NCBI GenBank assembly: GCA_016935755.1
Contig: JAFGQI010000084.1
Coordinates: 1 to 37,344, forward strand
DNA: 37,344 nt
Direction: 5' to 3'
Source of the DNA: Anaerolineales bacterium
Lineage (GTDB): Bacteria; Chloroflexota; Anaerolineae; Anaerolineales; UBA4823
The first letter of the stretch is position 1; each line of letters opens with the position of its first letter. A model generated the notes under the pieces. The model ran no database searches. It saw nothing but the letters and a program-made list of their open reading frames with translations, and was not told the origin of the DNA. Positions 33,285 to 37,344 of the stretch are shown here, piece by piece. A program made the translations under genes and the position numbers.

Positions 33285-34403
33285 CTACTGCATCCTTTCG
33301 AGCACCTTTTCCCACTCTGGCAGGCCGTGCAGCAGGGTAAAATCGGTCTGGCGCTGAGTGAAGCTGGCATGCCGCCAGCCGTGATCGGCGGCGGCGTTCA
33401 GATACTTGAGGGCATTTTCCTTATGCCCCAGGCTGGCCCAGGCCAGGGCGGCGACATGATAGTAATAATCCGGGTTGTCCTGGCGCAAGGCGAAGACCTG
33501 TTCGTAATACTCCACCGCCGGGAGGGGATCACCATTGCGGTAGTGATACCAGCCCAGCTCCGCCAGGTGATCTATAGGATCGTAGATATAGAAATAATAG
33601 AAATATTCCCGCTGGCGGATAAAGCCCACCTTTTCTGCGGTCTTCCAGGAAGCGACATTTTCAGCGTTGCAGTGCCAGCCAATCCTTTTGAAGCCATGCA
33701 ACAGACAGTATTCCACGGTGGCAGCTGTCACTGCCGAGGACAGACCCTTGCGCCGGTGGCTGCCCAGGGTGACGATGCCTATATCGATCTGCTCGCCAGC
33801 TGCGCAGTCGCTCATGCAGGAGGCGACGATCTGGCCGTCCTGAAGGACAAAGAAACCCACGCCATTATCCAAAAAATTTTCTTCTGTACCCCAATACTCC
33901 TGCACTTCTTCCCAGGACCCGATTTGTTCCGGAAAGATCAGGCTGTCGTTCCGCCAGATCTGGCGGTCGATCCGATGGATTTCATAGCCTGCTGGAAGGT
34001 TGGAGCGCCAGTCATAGGCCAGGTCTGTGCACAGGTAGTGGTAGCGCAGCAGCTTCTCCGCCAGGTGAGTGGGCACCAGCTCTGGCAGGCGGTCTTCCCA
34101 TTCAGCCGGGTGCACCGCCAGGGACATCGACTCATCCCCGTTGACATACACCTGACCAGTGAAGATTTTTTCTTCCCACAGCTGTTTCAGCGCCTGCAGA
34201 GTGCGCGGGTTGTCATACTCACCCGCCAGCAGATAGCCCTCCACGGTCAGGGCAAAGGCAGTGCGCGGCTGGCGCGGATCATCCACAAAGATGCGCCCCA
34301 GGCTGCGGCCCTGGACAGCAGCATGCAGGGACAGGCTGTAATCGAAACCGGCAAACAGCGGCAGGACAGATTCGTACTGATCGGGGGTCAACTCACGAAA
34401 CAT
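33285..34403 (-). CDS. GNAT acetyltransferase with C-terminal TPR-like tail
   Basis: A 372-residue protein. Residues 1-125 form an N-terminal region and 130-285 a GNAT acetyl-CoA-dependent acetyltransferase fold resembling the ZmaR-like GNAT group; SHRRKGLSSAVTAATVEYC holds the acetyl-CoA loop (RRKGLSS), followed by NAENVASWKTAEKVGF, a classical GNAT end motif. The last 85 residues are tetratricopeptide-like helices (AVEYYEQVFALRQDNPDYYYH). The acceptor is unknown. ATG 34403 lies 6 bases after AGGAG and 8 bases after the stop of the upstream GNAT gene, so the two are co-transcribed. Confidence 0.87.
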   Translation of the reverse strand: MFRELTPDQYESVLPLFAGFDYSLSLHAAVQGRSLGRIFVDDPRQPRTAFALTVEGYLLAGEYDNPRTLQALKQLWEEKIFTGQVYVNGDESMSLAVHPAEWEDRLPELVPTHLAEKLLRYHYLCTDLAYDWRSNLPAGYEIHRIDRQIWRNDSLIFPEQIGSWEEVQEYWGTEENFLDNGVGFFVLQDGQIVASCMSDCAAGEQIDIGIVTLGSHRRKGLSSAVTAATVEYCLLHGFKRIGWHCNAENVASWKTAEKVGFIRQREYFYYFYIYDPIDHLAELGWYHYRNGDPLPAVEYYEQVFALRQDNPDYYYHVAALAWASLGHKENALKYLNAAADHGWRHASFTQRQTDFTLLHGLPEWEKVLERMQ

Positions 34404-34411
34404 CAGCGCTC

Positions 34412-35341
34412 CTATTCTCCAACGTTCTTGACCCATTCGTGTGCATAATAGGTTTCATCTGGCTCCAGCGAAGCGTACAGGTGATCGACCAGCGGGTCGG
34501 CGGCTTCAGAGGCGATGCAGGCGACCTGCATGCCCGCCTGGCGCATGCGACCGAAGCTCTCCAGACACAGCGCTCGGGCCAGACCCAAACGGCGGTAATC
34601 CGGGTGTACACCCAGGGGATCGATCTCCCCCAGATGATGCTGCCAATCGAGCCACGCCAGACAGGCCCCCACCTGGCGGCCTTCCGGCGAAAGCACCGCC
34701 AGGTCCCAGTCCAGCGAGTAGTGGGGGGCGGAACTCTTGCCCCTGAACCAGGCTTCATCCAGACTGGTGCGGCCCCAGATGGCATTCTCCAGGGCAAGAT
34801 ACTCCTCAACTGCTTCGCCAAGCTCGGCCCGAGCGGCAAAGCGAAAACCGGCTGGCAGGCTGGGCAGAGTACGGTCATGTCCCAGATCATACAATCGCAC
34901 CACCTCCACCCTGCCGCGGTCGGCATAGCCGCGCCGGGCGAGCAGCTCCTGGCGCTCAAGGTCATGCTCAAAGACAAAAGTGGCGATCTGCTTGCTTTCC
35001 CCGGCCCAATTCTGCTCCGCCCAGACGAACATGGCATCTTCCAGACTGCGGTGCTGGCGGGATACCTGTGGAAATATGAGATGGTAATAATGGATCAGGC
35101 AGCCAGCCAGCTGGCCCGATTCTTCTCGCCACAGGTGCACATGGCTGGTGAAATACTCCAGCGGCTCCAGGTAGCGGGAGGCGTAGCTCCAGTTTTCCAG
35201 CATGGCAACGCGCCAGTTCCAGGGCTGGCGGCTGTGGGCGTAGCTGCCCACCGCCAGGTCGAAAATCTCGGCGAACTCGGCCGCGCTGTGAGTGTAAGGG
35301 TAATCCTGGATCATCAATGCCTGCCTGCCCGGGAAATACAT
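34412..35341 (-). CDS. GNAT-family N-acetyltransferase
   Basis: A 309-residue protein with a C-terminal GNAT domain. DPLGVHPDYRRLGLARALCLESF contains the acetyl-CoA pyrophosphate loop (RRLGLA). The N-terminal half looks like a degenerate second GNAT domain, as in mycothiol-synthase-like tandem GNATs. The substrate is unknown. ATG at 35341 or an internal ATG at 35314 could be the start; neither has a strong ribosome site. It is the first gene of a two-gene unit with 33285 and is divergent from the gene at 35423. Confidence 0.87.
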   Translation of the reverse strand: MYFPGRQALMIQDYPYTHSAAEFAEIFDLAVGSYAHSRQPWNWRVAMLENWSYASRYLEPLEYFTSHVHLWREESGQLAGCLIHYYHLIFPQVSRQHRSLEDAMFVWAEQNWAGESKQIATFVFEHDLERQELLARRGYADRGRVEVVRLYDLGHDRTLPSLPAGFRFAARAELGEAVEEYLALENAIWGRTSLDEAWFRGKSSAPHYSLDWDLAVLSPEGRQVGACLAWLDWQHHLGEIDPLGVHPDYRRLGLARALCLESFGRMRQAGMQVACIASEAADPLVDHLYASLEPDETYYAHEWVKNVGE

Positions 35342-35389
35342 CTGCCCGCAATGTAGTTTTGCATCCTAATCATAACAGATATCTGATAT

Positions 35390-35401
35390 GATATGCATAT
35401 C
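35390..35401. promoter_or_regulatory. 12-base palindrome GATATGCATATC
   Basis: A perfect self-complementary site in the short gap between the divergent GNAT gene and the unknown gene at 35423, preceded by more ATATC/GATAT words. It may be an operator for both. Confidence 0.35.
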
Positions 35402-35422
35402 CCGGCCTTAAGGTTCATTTGC

Positions 35423-35947
35423 ATGACTGCCGCCCTCACCCATCCACAAATCTACGCCTATTTTCGCATGGCGCTGGCTACCGGACTGCTCACCCCGCAG
35501 GAGATGATCGCCTGGACCGATCGAGAGCTGCTGAAAGTTGACCTGCCCAGCGAAGAGTTGATGGAGCTGTCGCTCTCGGGCCACCTGCCCTACAGCCAGA
35601 TCATCAAAAATCTTTATCATATGCAGGCCTGGTCCGATTATGGGCTGCCGCTGGCGCTGCTCTTCGCCCGCGCCCGCACGCTGCTAACCCGATACCCAGA
35701 GCGGCTGAGCAAGTGGGTGCAGGGCCTGTGCCTGCTCAACGCCGAAGCATACTTACCGCCAGATGTAAAAAACACGCTGAGCACCCTGATTGCATTGCTG
35801 GAGCAGTTCGAGCAGGGTTTTCTCAGCCAGGCTGAAGTGATCGCCGAAATGCTGGATTTTCTGGAAATGGAAAGCGATTTCCTGGCTCAGACGGACAGCG
35901 AAGATTTGACCGCCCTGGGGATCGAAATCCCGCCGAAAGGAACCTGA
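35423..35947 (+). CDS. Helical protein of unknown function
   Basis: A 174-residue cytosolic protein predicted to be almost wholly helical, rich in Leu and acidic residues, with no recognised motif (MTAALTHPQIYAYFRMALAT...). No family is recognised. ATG 35423 has AAGG at 35410-35413; an upstream ATG at 35393 lies inside a palindrome and is less likely. Its TGA stop overlaps the ATG of the next GNAT gene by one base (35947), so the two are translationally coupled and this protein may be the partner or substrate of that enzyme (inference). Confidence 0.65.
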   Translation: MTAALTHPQIYAYFRMALATGLLTPQEMIAWTDRELLKVDLPSEELMELSLSGHLPYSQIIKNLYHMQAWSDYGLPLALLFARARTLLTRYPERLSKWVQGLCLLNAEAYLPPDVKNTLSTLIALLEQFEQGFLSQAEVIAEMLDFLEMESDFLAQTDSEDLTALGIEIPPKGT

Positions 35948-36480
35948 TGATTAATCATCAATCACTGAATATTGAAGTCCGCCCCGAAACCGACTCCGAC
36001 CATCTTGCCATCCACCGGATCAACGAACTGGCTTTCGGGCGCCCGCAGGAGGCGGATATCGTTGATAAGCTGCGGGACTCCTGCCCTGAATTTCTCTCCC
36101 TGGTCGCCGCGATGGGTGGACAGGTGGTCGGGCACATCCTGTTCACGCCCATCACCATTGAGGGCAGCGATCGTACCGGCGGCATGGCGCTCGGTCCGCT
36201 GGCGGTGATGCCAGAGATTCAGAAGCAGGGCATCGGCAGCCGCCTGACAATCGAGGGGCTTGAGATCCTACGTCGCGCGGGCTGTCCGTACGTAATTGTG
36301 CTGGGACATCCCGAATACTACCCGCGCTTCGGATTTGTGCCAGCGTCGAAATTCGGGCTGGTCAGCCAATGGGAGAGTGTGCCCGACGAGGCCTTTATGG
36401 CGCTGGAGCTGATCCCGGGGGCGCTGGCAGGCGTCAGCGGCGTGGCGAGGTATCGGGCTGAGTTCGATGAGGTGAGTTAG
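35947..36480 (+). CDS. YhbS-like GNAT N-acetyltransferase
   Basis: A 177-residue acetyltransferase of the YhbS type. LGPLAVMPEIQKQGIGSRLTIEGLEILRRAG holds the acetyl-CoA-binding loop (QKQGIGS), and VIVLGHPEYYPRFGFVPASKFGL is the characteristic end motif of this group. Family members modify small molecules or proteins; the acceptor here is unknown. Translation is coupled to the preceding helical protein. Confidence 0.9.
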   Translation: MINHQSLNIEVRPETDSDHLAIHRINELAFGRPQEADIVDKLRDSCPEFLSLVAAMGGQVVGHILFTPITIEGSDRTGGMALGPLAVMPEIQKQGIGSRLTIEGLEILRRAGCPYVIVLGHPEYYPRFGFVPASKFGLVSQWESVPDEAFMALELIPGALAGVSGVARYRAEFDEVS

Positions 36481-36546
36481 GGTGGTAAAATCGATAGAGC
36501 AGATGAACATTTTTTTATACAACAATAAGCCAGTAAGGGAGGGATA

Positions 36547-37260
36547 ATGTCCACAGAAAAGATTGAGGTTGCTATCTCTGCATTAAAATCGGGAGATAAA
36601 GTCACCGCGAAAAGAATACTTTCAGAAGTGGTTAAGGTTGATCCAACAAATGAAAAAGCCTGGTTATGGCTGTCGACGTGTGTCGATTCCATTGATCAAA
36701 AACGTTATTGTCTAAATCGCGTATTGTCAATTAATCCAACGAATGAAAGAGCCCAGATGGCAATAGCAAAGTTAGTATCACCTATCGTCTCGGTCGATAG
36801 TCCTGTAACCCCCACTCAAAGGATTTCCGGCCAACCAAAGGAGCAAATAATCCCCGCCGTTTCAAAACAAGCTCCATCAGAAAGGCGGACCAATAAGGAT
36901 ATGAAGGTGGGTTCGTATGTCAGATCGGTACTTCTTCCAGGCGAGAGAATATTAGCAGTTGGCAAATTACATTGGGGTATCTTTCTAAATCCAATTCTTT
37001 GGACATCTATAACTATATTTTACTTATTTTTTCCTTTTTCCTCAATCTCTGACGAAGTACCAGAAATGAGTATCCTTTGTTGCTCATTACTGCCAATAAT
37101 GTCGTTGGCATCCTGGGTAACCGCAATAAGTACTTATTTATCTACAGAATTTGCCCTCACAGATAAGCGCGTCATCGGTAAATCTGGGCTGATTCGCAGG
37201 CAATCGCTTGAACTCGTTCTAAGCAAGGTTGAAAGTGTCCAGATAAAACAAAGCATACTA
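36547..37260 (+). pseudogene. TPR plus bacterial-PH membrane protein, cut by an IS element
   Basis: Host-derived codons run from ATG 36547 to L238 at 37258-37260. Residues 1-70 are tetratricopeptide-like helices (VDPTNEKAWLWLSTCVDS), 75-115 a Pro/Ser linker, 116-190 contain about two transmembrane helices, and 190-238 begin a bacterial pleckstrin-like (bPH_2) domain (STEFALTDKRVIGKSGLIRR, VLSKVESVQIKQSIL). In family members the sequence goes on with a GR-LGYG motif. Here the frame instead continues for nine unrelated codons into a TAG at 37288-37290, exactly where an IS630-like element begins. The protein therefore lacks the end of its PH domain. The gene is clearly more A/T-rich than its neighbours. 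GGAGG at 36538-36542 precedes the start. Confidence 0.75.
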
Positions 37261-37344
37261 GTAGTCAGTCATGCTGAAATGGATGGATAGAGTTGTTTGA
37301 GTTTGATGCGTGCATCAGCAGAGCGGAACTGCCAATTGACTTTA
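37259..37344 (-). mobile_element. IS630-family insertion sequence, one end
   Basis: The window ends inside an insertion element. It carries the transposase tail on the minus strand and joins the interrupted gene at a TA (37259-37260) within CTAG, the target type IS630-family elements use and duplicate. The other end lies beyond the window. Confidence 0.6.
37269..37344 (-). CDS. IS630-family transposase, C-terminal fragment
   Basis: Read on the minus strand from base 37343, the sequence encodes KVNWQFRSADARIKLKQLYP followed by SISA and a TGA (complement of 37269-37271). The NWQF--ADARIKLK-LYP pattern is the typical C-terminal end of IS630-family (DDE) transposases. The start and catalytic residues lie outside the window. 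Only 24 residues are seen, so the family call rests on this tail and on the CTAG target. Confidence 0.65.
   Translation of the reverse strand, partial: KVNWQFRSADARIKLKQLYPSISA

Noticed and set aside
33327..34448. A 373-residue open frame on the plus strand
   Set aside because: It is the shadow of the GNAT-TPR gene on the minus strand, which has clear motifs and a ribosome site.
34439..35356. A 305-residue open frame on the plus strand
   Set aside because: Shadow of the second GNAT gene; no domain features.

Overview
The window looks like a chromosomal segment of an uncultured member of the Chloroflexota, most likely Anaerolineae. This is inferred from the gene content, not from a marker gene. 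The pointers are a Ser/Thr kinase fused to a formylglycine-enzyme-like domain, a secreted vWA/WD40 protein with a Thr-Pro-rich linker, DUF11-repeat and lamin-tail nuclease surface proteins, a fused Dpp-type permease, small lipoproteins, and a leaderless-looking promoter. Most of the sequence is GC-rich. The DUF11 gene and especially the last gene (36547 onward) are visibly richer in A+T. No rRNA, tRNA or CRISPR array was seen.

Layout. 1-1380: the end of an HExxH metallopeptidase-like gene, then a divergent isochorismatase-family hydrolase. 1429-6736: a small conserved protein, the tail remnant of a deleted nucleotidyltransferase, two consecutive CHAT-domain (caspase-like) proteins, the second ending in a cohesin-like domain, and a membrane sensor histidine kinase. 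6758-9838: a YceI-like lipoprotein divergent from a TauE/SafE permease, with a near-perfect Fur-type box between them, followed by two small membrane proteins and a zinc-ribbon protein. 10017-12335: a histidine ammonia-lyase homologue with an Ala-Cys-Gly cofactor triad, a B3/B4-domain protein and a strong terminator. 12391-13804: a PadR repressor with an operator inside its own promoter, divergent from a ROK fructokinase. 13845-18620: a giant secreted nuclease. 18796-24394: kinase/FGE-like fusion, overlapping vWA-WD40 protein, and a lipoprotein with its own Fur-like box. 24395-24697: terminator, dispersed hairpin repeat and promoter. 24698-27594: DUF11 adhesin-like protein and a uracil-DNA-glycosylase-like protein. 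27591-29300 (minus): STAS antagonist plus GAF-SpoIIE phosphatase. 29501-33243: second TauE permease converging on a 990-residue fused ABC permease. 33285-36480: three GNAT proteins and an unknown helical protein. 36547-37344: a TPR/bacterial-PH protein cut by an IS630-family element whose transposase end runs off the window.

How the parts fit. Signalling dominates: a caspase-like pair beside a sensor kinase, a membrane kinase translationally coupled to a vWA/WD40 protein, and a partner-switching STAS/PP2C pair. The metal (Fur-like) boxes link two lipoproteins and a permease that are far apart. The observations most worth following are the tandem CHAT proteins with a cohesin-like tail, the PEP-synthase-like segment inside the ABC permease linker, the Ala-Cys-Gly ammonia-lyase, the degraded two-gene module at 1429-1798, and the IS630 insertion in the last gene.
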